Source: Tritrichomonas musculus
Lineage: Eukaryota; Parabasalia; Tritrichomonadida; Tritrichomonadidae
Assembly: GCA_039105265.1 (NCBI GenBank)
Contig: JAPFFF010000001.1
Coordinates: 8,804,001-8,868,000 of the forward strand
Length of the DNA: 64,000 nt
Direction of reading: 5' to 3'
The notes beneath the pieces were generated by a model. That model saw only the letters and a program-made list of their open reading frames with translations. It searched no databases and had not been told where the DNA came from. How positions within the stretch are numbered: position 1 is the stretch's first letter; each line of letters starts with the position of its first letter. Positions 31,701 through 41,533 of the stretch are shown here, in pieces. A program made the translations under genes and the position numbers.

Positions 31701-32498
31701 CGCATTTCAAATCGGCCCTTTTACAGTTTCAAATCGGCCCTTTTTTTTCTTGTGAAATATTTCAATTGTTATTTGGTCCTAAAAAGTTAACTGATCATCA
31801 AAATTAACGGATATACAGTTTCAAATCGGCCCAAATAACGGATATTTCTGTTTCAAATCGGCCCATTTACAGTTTCAAATCGGCCCAAAAAACGATAGGA
31901 GTAGTTTTTTCGACCAAATAGCGACAGTTATGCACGTTAAAATGATTTTGATTTTTTTTGAATGCTATGCAGTTTCAAATAGGCCCTTTTTTTTGCCTTT
32001 TTCACCTATAACTGCTTTTTTCGCCTATTACAGATATATGTAACAAGAAAAGTAATATCATAAATGATATTTCGTTTTGTATTTTATAAAATTATTATCT
32101 ATATAGTAATATGAGATCGATATTATTTTTTCTTTAATTGATTCCAATTTTCAATAGTTATTATTGTATACTTAAAATATGATGAGACGATCAAGCTTTC
32201 ACCTTTTTAGATTTTATTGACCTTGTTATTTTTAATTCACCTTTTTTGTTAGATTTCCTTGAAATACAAGAAGAGTATATTTAAATATATATAATTAATT
32301 AAATAATAATTATATATTATTTATGATCTTTTATATAAATAATTTTAAATTCAAGATATTCATTTATTATCTATCATATCACCGATTTTATGACACTTAA
32401 TAAATGTAGTTTCAAATCGGCCCTTTGTGGTTACATTTTTTGGAGATTTCTCAAAATTGCAGTTTCAAATCGGCCCATTTGCACTTTCAAATCGGCCC
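31701..32498 (+). repeat. Left subterminal array of GTTTCAAATCGGCCC repeats
   Basis: Nine copies, some degenerate: near 31703, 31724, 31815, 31849, 31870, 31970, 32408, 32460 and 32483. Most are preceded by CA and followed by AAATAACG or a T run. Such reiterated subterminal motifs usually bind the element's transposase. The spacer between them (32500-33108) is A/T-rich with no gene. Confidence 0.85.
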
Positions 32499-33108
32499 AA
32501 ATAACGTATTATTTCAGCACCTTATTTGAGGCTTTAAACTGTATTATCTTCCTTGTTTGAACTTTATATACATCTAAAATGAATTTTCTGAGAATAAAAG
32601 ATTAATATGATAAAAAAACTAGTGATTTGTAATGAATGATATTATATCAGATATTTTTATAATTTTTTTGACGATTACCATGGTTAATTATATTAGATTG
32701 AGTACTGTATAATTAGTTTTTTGCAGATTTTATTTAAAAACTATTTTACATTTATGTAAATACATATTCTGATAATAAAATGAGTTGATAAAAAAGTAAA
32801 AATAAGCATAATTATAATCTTTACATGTATAATCAGTTAGGCTTAGCTATTGTTCTTCATAATGTCAAAAAAAGACCAATAAATACAATGAAAATTGAAA
32901 TAATTTTCTTGTAAGTATGTTTAGTAAAAAAAAATGTAAAAAGATAGATATAAATTGATGAAAAGATATTTATTAATGATGTAGATGATTTTTCTAATGG
33001 ACAAATCATTATAATTGGATTAGAATTTTAATTAAAAAATGTCTTTTGGAATGTACTTAAATCTAAGTAAAAGAATGCTGTAATGCAACAATAATTCATT
33101 ATTTGTTA
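32499..33108. other. Non-coding left arm of the Tc1/mariner-like element
   Basis: A/T-rich sequence between the subterminal repeats and the internal MITE. I see no open frame or repeat that can be supported. Confidence 0.4.
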
Positions 33109-33441
33109 AGGGACCACTATCAAATTCTGTGTTAAAAATTCTATGAGTTATCACAAAATTAATTGTCTTAAAAAAATTTATTTCTTGAGTATTTTTGCTA
33201 TATTTTGGTATATATAAATTATAAAAATTATATATCATTTATTTCTATTCTTCTTTTAAGCCTATTCCCTTTTTTCAATAAAAATTTAAAAGTTGAGAGG
33301 ATGTTAAAATTTTACAAAAATGATCGGAATGGTGAAATTTTAAAGTTTTAAACTTTTTCCGAAATAATAACCATTGAATTTTATTTTCTATGAGTTTTTT
33401 CAATATTGAAATGTTTACAAAAAAATATGATAGTGGTCCCT
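33109..33441. mobile_element. 333-bp MITE with TA flanks
   Basis: Terminal inverted repeats AGGGACCACTATC at 33109 and GATAGTGGTCCCT ending at 33441, each flanked by TA. The interior is A/T-rich without coding capacity. By size, ends and target it is a non-autonomous Tc1/mariner-type MITE inserted in the larger transposon. Confidence 0.8.
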
Positions 33442-33649
33442 TAAAATCTAGATGTATCAAAAAAAGAAAAAGAAAAAGAAAAAAAAATAATAAAAAGATA
33501 GTAAAAAGAAAAAGTAAAAGTAAAAGGAGAAAAAAAGAAGAAGAAAAAAAAAAAAAAAATAGAAAAAGAAGAAAAAAATAAAAATAAAAAGAAAAAAATA
33601 TAAAAGTAAATAAAAGAAATGAATAAAATGTGATTAAATGTATGAGTAG
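33442..33649. other. Purine-rich low-complexity tract
   Basis: About 150 bases that are almost only A and G (33459-33600), immediately after the MITE and downstream of the transposase stop codon on the other strand. The apparent Lys/Arg-rich frame on the plus strand is a by-product of this composition. Confidence 0.6.
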
Positions 33650-35692
33650 TTAGGGTTTGTATTGTGTTTCTTTGTGATTGCGAAATACAGGAACAGATTT
33701 CAGCCTCCTTACACTTGTTTGATGTATTGAAGCTTCGATGTGATGAGGTACCATAGGAATTCCCATTACACATTCAGCTAGTCGTGCCTTCCATTCGGCA
33801 TATAATGATTTCGTTTTTTCTACTGTAAATAAAGAATCAGATATGTTAATCCAACTTTCACGTATAAATTGGTCATCACAAAATGCGTTTTCATAAGCTT
33901 CGTCAGAAAATACTTCTGTGTGTTTCATCTTCACAAAACCAAAGTATCCTTCAACGACGCCGTTAAGTGCAGGACTATAAGGAACATCTGGCAAAACTCC
34001 TAATTTTAGTCTATCAATTACATTTTCTACTTCCTTTGTTCGATGTATTTTACAGTTATCTTCAATTAAAACTATTTGAGCCTTTGATGAACATATATGA
34101 ATTCGTAGAAAACTTGCAGCATCGTGAAGGAATGCAGCATAATCTTTTCCAAGAATTGATCTTCCATAGAATCTATACAAGACTCCAAAACCTGGGAAAA
34201 CACATGACAAAACAGAAACTTTACATGATGAAAGTGGACTGTTAATCATAGGAGTTACACCAAGATATGAACGACCATACTTTGAACCTTCATTTACAGT
34301 TACACCAGCCTCATCTATAAATCCTATTAAAACATCTTCTTTATTAGATATCTCATCCAAAAACATCGCCCAAGCTATTCTATATATTCTGAAACCGATA
34401 GAGTTTCTTGCTGGCGGACAAAAATAAGCTTTTTTGACAGTGAATTTCAAGCAATGTAAAGCATTTTGAACTGTTCTTTTCTTAATATTATTTGCGCAAC
34501 ATGGACCATATTCTGAATTCAAAAATTTGACAAATGAGGAGGCTGAAAAATTTGGAAAATCCAAAACCAAGCATATTAAGCAAAGAAGAACATCATCATT
34601 TAATTTAAAATTTCTTTTCCCACCCCAGGTCTTTGTCTTTTGATCTTCCATTGGTATTTGTTCTTGCTTTTGCTCATCTTCACGTTCTTGTTCTTGTTCT
34701 TGTTCTGAATCTTCATCTGGCACTTTCTTTGCTTTTTTTCCTTTTTCTTTTTGTAACCAATGTTTAATTGTGATAACTGATAATGTGTAATATGGCGACT
34801 TCTTTTCATTTTCCTTCTTATTTTTATTCTCTGCTTCTATTATTTTGTTATAATCTAAAACAAGTGAAAGAGGTTTTGGATTATTTACATTGTGTTCAAT
34901 CCATTCTTTTGCAAAACGACTGCTTTGTCTGTATTCGTTTTTATTCTTTTCCCAATCTCTCATGAATTCATATTTAATTGCTCTTTTTAAACCTGATTTT
35001 GTTTGTTCACTTGGTGGCTTATTGCTTTTTCTTTGAATAACTTTTTTACGGATTTGCTCGAGAATATTTTTTGCTTCCAATATTTCTACTCTCTCTCGCC
35101 AATTATAATTTAGTAAAAAAAACTGATTATCATCTGTGCATTCATTAAGTTCATCATCATTACTGTCGTCATCATCATCATCATTATTGCTATCAATAGA
35201 ATTTGTTTCAATTGGAATTTGACCATTTTCATCATTTGAAAAGACAAAGTCGACCTTTTGAAGTTCTTCTGTTGTAGTATGATATATAGTAGCATATTCA
35301 GTACTGCTCACACATTCCATTCTTGGTGGTAGATTATTTGATATGAATGAGTAATCTTCGTCGGTACTTCTGGTTCTATATGTTTCTTCTTCGTCAATTA
35401 TGTCTGCAAAGGTAGCTTCATAAGCTTGTTCAAACACAATAACATCATTATATTTGGCTTCATATGCATCTTTTATTTCTTGTAAAGCTGCTTTAACATC
35501 ATCAAAATCTAAATTATCTTTGGGCAATAATGCATTTGTGATTATATCATATAATATGAATCCTTGAACTCGAATAAATTCTATATCATCATCATCACTG
35601 TGTCCTAACTGATTTAATATAAGATAAGAATTAATCTTTCCTGAATCAAACTGCTTGAAATGTCTGAATATTTGTGAAATCCATTGAAAAAT
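33650..35692 (-). CDS. Tc1/mariner/IS630-like DDE transposase
   Basis: The open frame runs from the stop at 33650 back to 35692, one codon short of the Polinton junction. No ATG occurs before 35320, so either that Met is the start (about 556 residues) or the 5' part lay beyond the insertion. The C-terminal 250 residues carry the DDE core: Asp in FIDEAGVTVNEGSKYGRSYL (about 34313), Asp in LIEDNCKIHRTKEV (about 34059), and Glu in PYSPALNGVVEGYFGFVK (about 33950), with 35 residues between the last two. This is the IS630/Tc1 signature (DNxxxH, then YSPxLN). Upstream are an Asp/Asn-rich stretch, a basic helical region and a Glu/Gln linker. It should catalyse TA-targeted cut-and-paste of the element bounded at 31694 and 60065. 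Confidence 0.85.
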   Translation of the reverse strand: MFQWISQIFRHFKQFDSGKINSYLILNQLGHSDDDDIEFIRVQGFILYDIITNALLPKDNLDFDDVKAALQEIKDAYEAKYNDVIVFEQAYEATFADIIDEEETYRTRSTDEDYSFISNNLPPRMECVSSTEYATIYHTTTEELQKVDFVFSNDENGQIPIETNSIDSNNDDDDDDSNDDELNECTDDNQFFLLNYNWRERVEILEAKNILEQIRKKVIQRKSNKPPSEQTKSGLKRAIKYEFMRDWEKNKNEYRQSSRFAKEWIEHNVNNPKPLSLVLDYNKIIEAENKNKKENEKKSPYYTLSVITIKHWLQKEKGKKAKKVPDEDSEQEQEQEREDEQKQEQIPMEDQKTKTWGGKRNFKLNDDVLLCLICLVLDFPNFSASSFVKFLNSEYGPCCANNIKKRTVQNALHCLKFTVKKAYFCPPARNSIGFRIYRIAWAMFLDEISNKEDVLIGFIDEAGVTVNEGSKYGRSYLGVTPMINSPLSSCKVSVLSCVFPGFGVLYRFYGRSILGKDYAAFLHDAASFLRIHICSSKAQIVLIEDNCKIHRTKEVENVIDRLKLGVLPDVPYSPALNGVVEGYFGFVKMKHTEVFSDEAYENAFCDDQFIRESWINISDSLFTVEKTKSLYAEWKARLAECVMGIPMVPHHIEASIHQTSVRRLKSVPVFRNHKETQYKP

Positions 35693-35695
35693 TTA

Positions 35696-36256
35696 GTAGT
35701 TATACATAGTGAAGGGGGGATAGATAACTAGTATAAGCAAATGGGGCTCTCTGGCTTTGAAAGCTTCCTGAAGAGACGATAATTTGAGGTACTTTGGAGA
35801 TGTTTTATATTATAGCTCCCTCGCTTTGAAAAGCTCCCTCGCTATAATAAACCATATCTCCAAACAGCCCCCAAGCAACCCCCACCCAGCCACCCTACAC
35901 GGAGAGCCCCATTTGCTTATACTAGTTATCTATCCCCCCTTCACTATGTATAACTACTTAATACCAACCCATCACTATGCAATCATCTCACACAAATCCA
36001 TAACTCAAGCAACTCTAATACATGCAACCTATCTAGCATCTCAAGCAATCCCTCATCTCATGCAATCATCTCATACATCCACTCATGCAATCATCTCAAG
36101 CAACCTATCTAGCATACTCCTACAGCAATCATCTCATGCAACCATCACACACATCCACTCATGCAATCATCTCCCATATCTCATCACATACATCTACTCA
36201 TGCAACCACTTCATGTACACCCGATATCTACTCAAAAATAAATCTTTAATTGAATC
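35696..36256 (+). repeat. Left terminal inverted repeat of the Polinton
   Basis: 561 bp, matched inverted at 57969-58476. The outer 262 bp (35696-35957) is a fold-back unit: a 56-bp arm (35696-35751) is repeated exactly inverted at 35902-35957. Between them lie a second inverted pair, TTTGGAGAT / ATATCTCCAAA, and a doubled AGCTCCCTCGCTTTGAA/AGCTCCCTCGCT. The inner part (about 35960-36240) is a degenerate minisatellite built on CATGCAATCATCTCA-type units, whose copy number differs between the two ends. The open frames that run through this region are shadows. Confidence 0.92.
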
Positions 36257-36260
36257 ATAA

Positions 36261-37220
36261 ATGTATAGTAGGTTTAAATCACTACATCCAACCATTGATA
36301 ATATCACAGATGAGCAAGTACCAATTCCTATCGAATCGGCATTCTTTCTAGAAGATGGTCAACAAGATAAAGACAAATTCAATAGATACTATTTTAATTT
36401 CCCTCCTGAATGGTGTACAGCTAATAGAGGGGAATCTATTATTGGTGTTAGGAATATGTGGCTGATATCTAAAAGGAGGAAGCTTGAATTTACTATAACA
36501 ATTGCCAAATATAAAAAGCAATCATTTAATGAAGTTGAGGGAGCTAACACAAATACAAAAATTCTTAACATGCTATCCATGCAAGGATATAAGGACAATC
36601 TTGAAATAAGGGATTTTGTTGTTGTTGATTGGATATCTACTGAAGGGGATTTTAGAGGATTTTTTGATGCTATTGATAAATCTATTAAATGGAATATATC
36701 TAATGTATGGAAGAACACTAAAATTAATTTTGTTCAAAATGATTACGTCGTAGATAGAGACATACAATCAGATGGTTATTTTGATAAAAATGGCTTCCAT
36801 GAGAAAATATTTTCACCTAGGAATGAAAATGAAGATGATGAGTTTGGTATAGCTCTAAAATTAAAGAAAACCAATCAGGATTTTGATGAAGTATTTAATA
36901 TTGGAGATGGTCCACACCAGAATAAAAAGCATGTGTATCTAAATCAGTTTGATGATGTTCTTACTTTTGATAATGTTTGGGATAGGCATTCATGCAAAGT
37001 ATATTCATCCATAGCTGAACAATCATTACATAATTATATTGGTAACTCTAATGTTGATTTTGTTCCAATAAAGTATTATAAATTAAATTCTTCAGACCAA
37101 AGATTTTGGATTGAGTTTTATTCATGTAGGGAATATAATACCCCTATCAAAATTCCGGATAACGAATCATTTTGTATAGAGATGCAATTCCTACCATTTG
37201 ATAAGATGTTATATACATAA
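36261..37220 (+). CDS. Polinton protein, possible minor capsid (penton-like)
   Basis: 319 residues, first gene inside the left terminal repeat, with the start ATG a few bases after the repeat ends. It is rich in predicted beta-strands with many aromatic residues and ends in the pattern FWIEFYSCREYNTPIKIP followed by SFCIEMQFLP. That strand-turn-strand ending is like those of capsid-vertex proteins and like the end of the protein at 57217-57963. No enzymatic motif is seen. A minor capsid (penton) role is inference from texture, size and the absence of another better candidate. Confidence 0.5.
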   Translation: MYSRFKSLHPTIDNITDEQVPIPIESAFFLEDGQQDKDKFNRYYFNFPPEWCTANRGESIIGVRNMWLISKRRKLEFTITIAKYKKQSFNEVEGANTNTKILNMLSMQGYKDNLEIRDFVVVDWISTEGDFRGFFDAIDKSIKWNISNVWKNTKINFVQNDYVVDRDIQSDGYFDKNGFHEKIFSPRNENEDDEFGIALKLKKTNQDFDEVFNIGDGPHQNKKHVYLNQFDDVLTFDNVWDRHSCKVYSSIAEQSLHNYIGNSNVDFVPIKYYKLNSSDQRFWIEFYSCREYNTPIKIPDNESFCIEMQFLPFDKMLYT

Positions 37221-37241
37221 GCTAGTTTAATCTAAAATCAA

Positions 37242-38324
37242 ATGAGTTATAATACACTTGATGAATTATTTAAAAAATATCCATGGAAGAGCAAATCTAA
37301 ATTTGTTCCGTTAGCCAAACGATATGGTTTCACGGCGAAAGATGCTAACGATTTTCTAGACAAAAATATTGTCCATGATGTTAAGGTACCCAAAGCTAAA
37401 TATATGCCAATTGTATCGAAACATTTACACGGATACCAGATGGATACATTTATTAATGAAAAGCATAAGGGAGGTCTCAATTATTTAATGTTCATCAATA
37501 TTAATACGAGGAAGGCATATGCATATCCGTTACAAGGCAAGGGTTCAAAATCCGTTATCAACGCGCTACAATGTTTCATAAAAGATGTACACAATATTTA
37601 TTCAATAACCAGCGACCAAGATGCTGCATATCTATCAAACGAGGTACTTGGTTTTATGAAATCGAACAATATAATATACACCACTACTGAAGACAACAAT
37701 CATAATGTACTTGGTATCATTAATCGATTCATGCGAACGATTCGTGATGCTATTGGTGAGAATAGATATATTGATGAAACTGAAATGAATGATTTGATTG
37801 ATGCGTATAACAATACTCCTCATAGGGGATTAGATAATAGAGCTCCTAATGATATAACTAAAGATGATGAATTAACATACATCAATACTAAATCAAGCAT
37901 CAACCCATATGATTTCAAAACAAATGATAGGGTTAGAATTGTATTAGCTGATGAACCATTCTCAAAGATAAGAAATCGGGTGAGCAAGGAGGCATATATT
38001 ATTGACTCGAAATCAGGTAACCAATTCATAATTAAGTCAAAGGATGATTCGATAGATAAGCTCCCGGGTTACCGCTTAATAAAAACCAATAATAATATAC
38101 CGTTAGCAAATTCATTGAAGAATGGCAAGCGTGGTATTGTAAATAAAATTCTTAGTTATGATGTTAAGAAAAATAAATATAGGGTCGAGTATGAAGGTGG
38201 TAAACGCGATACAATCCCAGCGAAAAATCTTAGGGAGGGTCATCCAATCAAGTTGTCAAATCTTGAACTCGAATATTGGTCTACCAAAAATAATGTTCCC
38301 GAATCAATCACAAAATGGAGCTAA
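37242..38324 (+). CDS. Polinton integrase (retrovirus-like rve superfamily)
   Basis: 360 residues. An N-terminal helical part is followed by the integrase core (about 55-200), recognisable from YQMDTF, YLMFININTRKAYAYPL, YSITSDQDAAYLS and NRFMRTIRD...YNNTPHRGLDNRAPNDI. The C-terminal SH3/chromodomain-like part (about 285-340) contains RGIVNKILSYDVKKNKYRV. In Polintons this enzyme joins the terminal repeats to the target. It lies 21 bp after the previous gene and 15 bp before the ATPase gene, forming a tight rightward series. Confidence 0.88.
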   Translation: MSYNTLDELFKKYPWKSKSKFVPLAKRYGFTAKDANDFLDKNIVHDVKVPKAKYMPIVSKHLHGYQMDTFINEKHKGGLNYLMFININTRKAYAYPLQGKGSKSVINALQCFIKDVHNIYSITSDQDAAYLSNEVLGFMKSNNIIYTTTEDNNHNVLGIINRFMRTIRDAIGENRYIDETEMNDLIDAYNNTPHRGLDNRAPNDITKDDELTYINTKSSINPYDFKTNDRVRIVLADEPFSKIRNRVSKEAYIIDSKSGNQFIIKSKDDSIDKLPGYRLIKTNNNIPLANSLKNGKRGIVNKILSYDVKKNKYRVEYEGGKRDTIPAKNLREGHPIKLSNLELEYWSTKNNVPESITKWS

Positions 38325-38339
38325 TTTTATTCCATATAA

Positions 38340-39206
38340 ATGAAAACCAGTACTAAATCAGTCATTAAAAATGTTGAGAGAGAAATACAAAAAGCTATGC
38401 GCAAAAATCAAAAAGATATAGAGATGGCTTTGATAAAACCGCTATCACCGGACTACCCATTTAGCACCAACGGAATATATTTCCTAATCGGTAAGCCTGG
38501 TGCTGGTAAATCATATTGGATATGGTCTCATATAATGATTACGGAAAAATTATTTAAGAAGCCGTATTATAATAAGATAATATTTTGTTCCACGAGTGGG
38601 AAGATGGATAAGACAGCTGAAGCTTTACATAAAAGTATTAAAACTCCAATACAATATGTGAAGGAGGATGAGTTGATGCCAATCTTACGTAAGCATCTCA
38701 AAAGGAAGGTTAAATATTATGCACTGGTCAAACATGTGTTATCCAAAATGAAAGATGCTAATGAGGAGATGGAACGCCTGATTGAAAAACATTCATTACA
38801 AGATATCGATGATAGAATTGTATATATTGCCAACAAATTAGTTCAATATAATACATCATCATATCCATACAATACATTAATTATTCTAGATGATTGTGCA
38901 GGAAGTGATTTATTGAAGAATGGGAATAGTGAATTCATTAGATTATTGACCAAAACTAGGCATTATAATATCACTTGTATAATGGCGTTTCAAACGATTC
39001 GATTTGTTCATATTAATGCTAAACGTATGGCTACAGATATAATCTGCTACAGTGGATATAGTGAGGAGGATATCACATCATTACTGCAACAAACTAATAA
39101 TAATTTAAACACTAAGGATGCGGTCCACCAGTATCTACAACACAGGGAACCCCATGATAAATTGATTCTTAATATAACAGCTGACAAGTATTACTTTGAG
39201 TCATAA
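38340..39206 (+). CDS. Polinton genome-packaging ATPase (A32/FtsK-HerA type)
   Basis: 288 residues. Walker A is GKPGAGKS at 51-58, following the strand IYFLI. Walker B is IILDD at 181-185, followed by a sensor-like segment (KTRHYNITCIMAFQT) typical of A32-type packaging ATPases of Polintons and large DNA viruses. The family pumps DNA into the capsid. It directly follows the integrase gene, an order common in Polintons. Confidence 0.88.
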   Translation: MKTSTKSVIKNVEREIQKAMRKNQKDIEMALIKPLSPDYPFSTNGIYFLIGKPGAGKSYWIWSHIMITEKLFKKPYYNKIIFCSTSGKMDKTAEALHKSIKTPIQYVKEDELMPILRKHLKRKVKYYALVKHVLSKMKDANEEMERLIEKHSLQDIDDRIVYIANKLVQYNTSSYPYNTLIILDDCAGSDLLKNGNSEFIRLLTKTRHYNITCIMAFQTIRFVHINAKRMATDIICYSGYSEEDITSLLQQTNNNLNTKDAVHQYLQHREPHDKLILNITADKYYFES

Positions 39207-39236
39207 ACCAGATATATATATTTTTAATACAAGTAA

Positions 39237-39656
39237 ATGGGATTCTTGAAAAAAATAATTAAAAATGGTATTGGATTGGCGGGCAATCAGGTGATGAATA
39301 TGGCTAATAGCGCAACCGGTGGACTGGCTGGGAAGATATTTAATTCAACTGTCAACAAGGTGAATAAAAATAGTGGTATCATTGGCAAGGTTGCTCGAGG
39401 ATTAGGCAAGAAATTTTTAAATGATAAGACTCGTGAGAAAATATCCAATATTACAGATACGGCTATTAAATATATTCCTAAGGGGAATGTTAGGACTGCT
39501 CTAGAGAATATTAATAACGCTGCTCAAGGTAAGTCTAATCATAATATCAAGACTAAATATAATAAGCAATTGGATTCGACTGAACCGGCAAGTGTGCAGG
39601 CTAACGTTAAACCTAAACGTATCAGGACTAAATATGGAAAACGTTTGGGTAAGTAA
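39237..39656 (+). CDS. Small basic Polinton protein with amphipathic N-terminus
   Basis: 139 residues starting MGFLKKIIKNGIGLAGNQV. The N-terminal 35 residues are Gly/Ala-rich and amphipathic, and the tail is strongly basic (KPKRIRTKYGKRLGK). That texture recalls small virion proteins that touch membranes or DNA, such as adenovirus protein VI or core peptides, but no homology is claimed. Lies between the ATPase gene and a proline-rich gene in the rightward series. Confidence 0.6.
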   Translation: MGFLKKIIKNGIGLAGNQVMNMANSATGGLAGKIFNSTVNKVNKNSGIIGKVARGLGKKFLNDKTREKISNITDTAIKYIPKGNVRTALENINNAAQGKSNHNIKTKYNKQLDSTEPASVQANVKPKRIRTKYGKRLGK

Positions 39657-39699
39657 TAGGTGAAAGTTGGTGAAACTATGCTTTTTATTTTTACCATAA

Positions 39700-40314
39700 A
39701 TGGCTAAAAATCTTCGAGGAAGTAAAAGATTGCAAGTTATTCAAAACTGGTTAAATGGGAGAGATGATGATGAATGGGAGGTGTTTCCGTGTAGAACTGA
39801 GGGAAAATATATCGTGAAACCTCGCAAGGAACCTCATACAAATCGTCACGTTGAACCAATTGTGAAAGATGATGATGACGAGCCAGCTGATAGCCCCCTT
39901 GAAAACGATGCTGATGGCCCCGTTGATGAATGTGAACATGATGAGCCAACCCCTGACCCGAAACCATTCGTTAGACCTAAAACTAAACGTTCACCTCCAA
40001 GAACTCCCCCTAATAATTATGAATATGATCCAACTATTAATTTAGAGATATTGAATCAATTGAAACTTCTCGGTGAGGAATTCAAAATTAGACGTGAGAA
40101 AAAGGAACAGAAACGAATGATTAAGGAGGTTGTCCAAAAACAAATATCGCGACCGAGGATGCAATATAATTATGAATTCACGGAACCTGAATATAAACAA
40201 TATCCAAATACTCAACCGATAGAACCACCCATGGAATCATCCAATGATCCTATCGAGCAACCTCAACAAATGTATCCCGTGAGAAGAAATCGAATATTTG
40301 CAGATGTCATATAA
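39700..40314 (+). CDS. Proline- and acid-rich Polinton protein, unknown
   Basis: 204 residues. The N-terminal 40 are folded-looking and basic (KRLQVIQNWLNGRDDDEWEV), then an acidic Asp/Glu/Pro linker (60-95), a basic helix (110-150) and a Pro/Gln-rich tail. Preceded by CTTTTTATTTTTACCATAA, the upstream signal common to this element's genes. Function unknown. Confidence 0.6.
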   Translation: MAKNLRGSKRLQVIQNWLNGRDDDEWEVFPCRTEGKYIVKPRKEPHTNRHVEPIVKDDDDEPADSPLENDADGPVDECEHDEPTPDPKPFVRPKTKRSPPRTPPNNYEYDPTINLEILNQLKLLGEEFKIRREKKEQKRMIKEVVQKQISRPRMQYNYEFTEPEYKQYPNTQPIEPPMESSNDPIEQPQQMYPVRRNRIFADVI

Positions 40315-40341
40315 TTAAGTGATTATTTTTTATTTCATTAA

Positions 40342-41511
40342 ATGACTTCAAATAAACTCATTTCCCAACTAACTAAGAAAGAAATACTTCAACTACCTGG
40401 GTTCGCTGGATTGAATAAAATATTGTTACCAAATTTGAAAAATATATTGCGTGCTCATCTCGTGAAAACAAATATATTCAAACGTGGTGTTCGCGTCAAT
40501 GATTATTTAGATTATTGCAAGAAACACAAATTGGATTCTATTCAAATAGATACATCGATTAAACAACCTACTAAATCTAATCGCAAATTGAGTAAAGCTG
40601 ATACTAACGCACAGATTAAACAACCTACTAAATCTAATCGCAAATTGAGTAAAGCTGATATTGACGCAAAGATTAAAGGATACAAACAAGATATGGATGA
40701 GTATACAAAATTATTGGAGAAGGCGAAATTGAATCCAGCAGCTGAACCAGGTGTTGATGAATGTATACACTATATAAATAATTACGAGGATAATATACTA
40801 AAATTGCTTAGCGATAAATATAATAAACCTGAATTGAAAACTGTTATTAATGAAATCAAAGCATTGCAAGAAGAAATGGATGATTATTTATATGTTGATA
40901 ATAAATTGAGACAGTTATTGTATGAACTGAAAGATTATGAATATGATTTGAATAATAATGCTGATGCGTTAACCGAGGATGAATTAAATGAGACCAGGAA
41001 CGCTGTTAAACAACATACTGCTGAGATAGCTAAACTCAAGAAGAATTTCGTTGAATTGAGTGATGATGAGTTTGAAGCTAAATATTATAATAAGCTCGAG
41101 AAACTACGTGAACGTAGACAGCAGATGGAAAATGAGATTAACAAATTAGTCGAGGAGGATAAAAATAAACGTAAGCGAGCTAGAAAACCCAAACCCAAGT
41201 TATCAGATGAGCAAAAGGCAGCCAATCGTGAGATGAGGTCAAAGCGACGACGTGAGAAGAAACTATTAAATGTACCTACTGCAGATTTATCACGTGAGGA
41301 ACAATTTGATAAAGAAATATTACTTAGTGAGAAGAGGATTATTGAGTTGGAAAAGACATATGCTCCATATAAAGATGATGAGCGATACGCTACAGAATTG
41401 CAAAATGAAATAAATAGGTTACGTAATAATATTGATTACGTTAATAAAAAGAAGAAAGCTTATATTGCTGAGAAAAGTGAAACCAAGAAATCGAGAAGAC
41501 GAAAGAAGTAA
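40342..41511 (+). CDS. Basic coiled-coil Polinton protein with N-terminal LPGF module
   Basis: 389 residues. Residues 8-60 form a module (LTKKEILQLPGF ... LPNLKNILRAHL ... KRGVRVNDYLDY) also found at the N-terminus of this element's DNA polymerase and of the protein at 46649-47653. It is followed by two tandem copies of a 22-residue unit (IKQPTKSNRKLSKAD), then long coiled coils (about 110-389) rich in Lys, Glu and Arg, ending KSRRRKK. It probably binds DNA or builds an internal scaffold; the shared module may be what ties these proteins together. It sits immediately before the capsid gene. Confidence 0.7.
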   Translation: MTSNKLISQLTKKEILQLPGFAGLNKILLPNLKNILRAHLVKTNIFKRGVRVNDYLDYCKKHKLDSIQIDTSIKQPTKSNRKLSKADTNAQIKQPTKSNRKLSKADIDAKIKGYKQDMDEYTKLLEKAKLNPAAEPGVDECIHYINNYEDNILKLLSDKYNKPELKTVINEIKALQEEMDDYLYVDNKLRQLLYELKDYEYDLNNNADALTEDELNETRNAVKQHTAEIAKLKKNFVELSDDEFEAKYYNKLEKLRERRQQMENEINKLVEEDKNKRKRARKPKPKLSDEQKAANREMRSKRRREKKLLNVPTADLSREEQFDKEILLSEKRIIELEKTYAPYKDDERYATELQNEINRLRNNIDYVNKKKKAYIAEKSETKKSRRRKK

Positions 41512-41533
41512 TTTTTTTATTATATAAAAAGTA

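Noticed and set aside
31701-32498. CRISPR-like array of GTTTCAAATCGGCCC repeats
   Set aside because: Spacing is irregular, the spacers are A/T-rich filler, copies also sit inverted at the other transposon end, and the genome is eukaryotic. They are subterminal transposon repeats.
33390-33581. Lysine/arginine-rich open frame
   Set aside because: It is the translation of a purine-only low-complexity tract and begins inside the MITE.
35784-36260. Open frame of 158 residues in the left Polinton repeat, mirrored at 57984-58388
   Set aside because: It lies wholly in the terminal inverted repeat and its translation follows the minisatellite and fold-back sequence; the same frame at the other end differs by repeat-unit changes. 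Not a gene.
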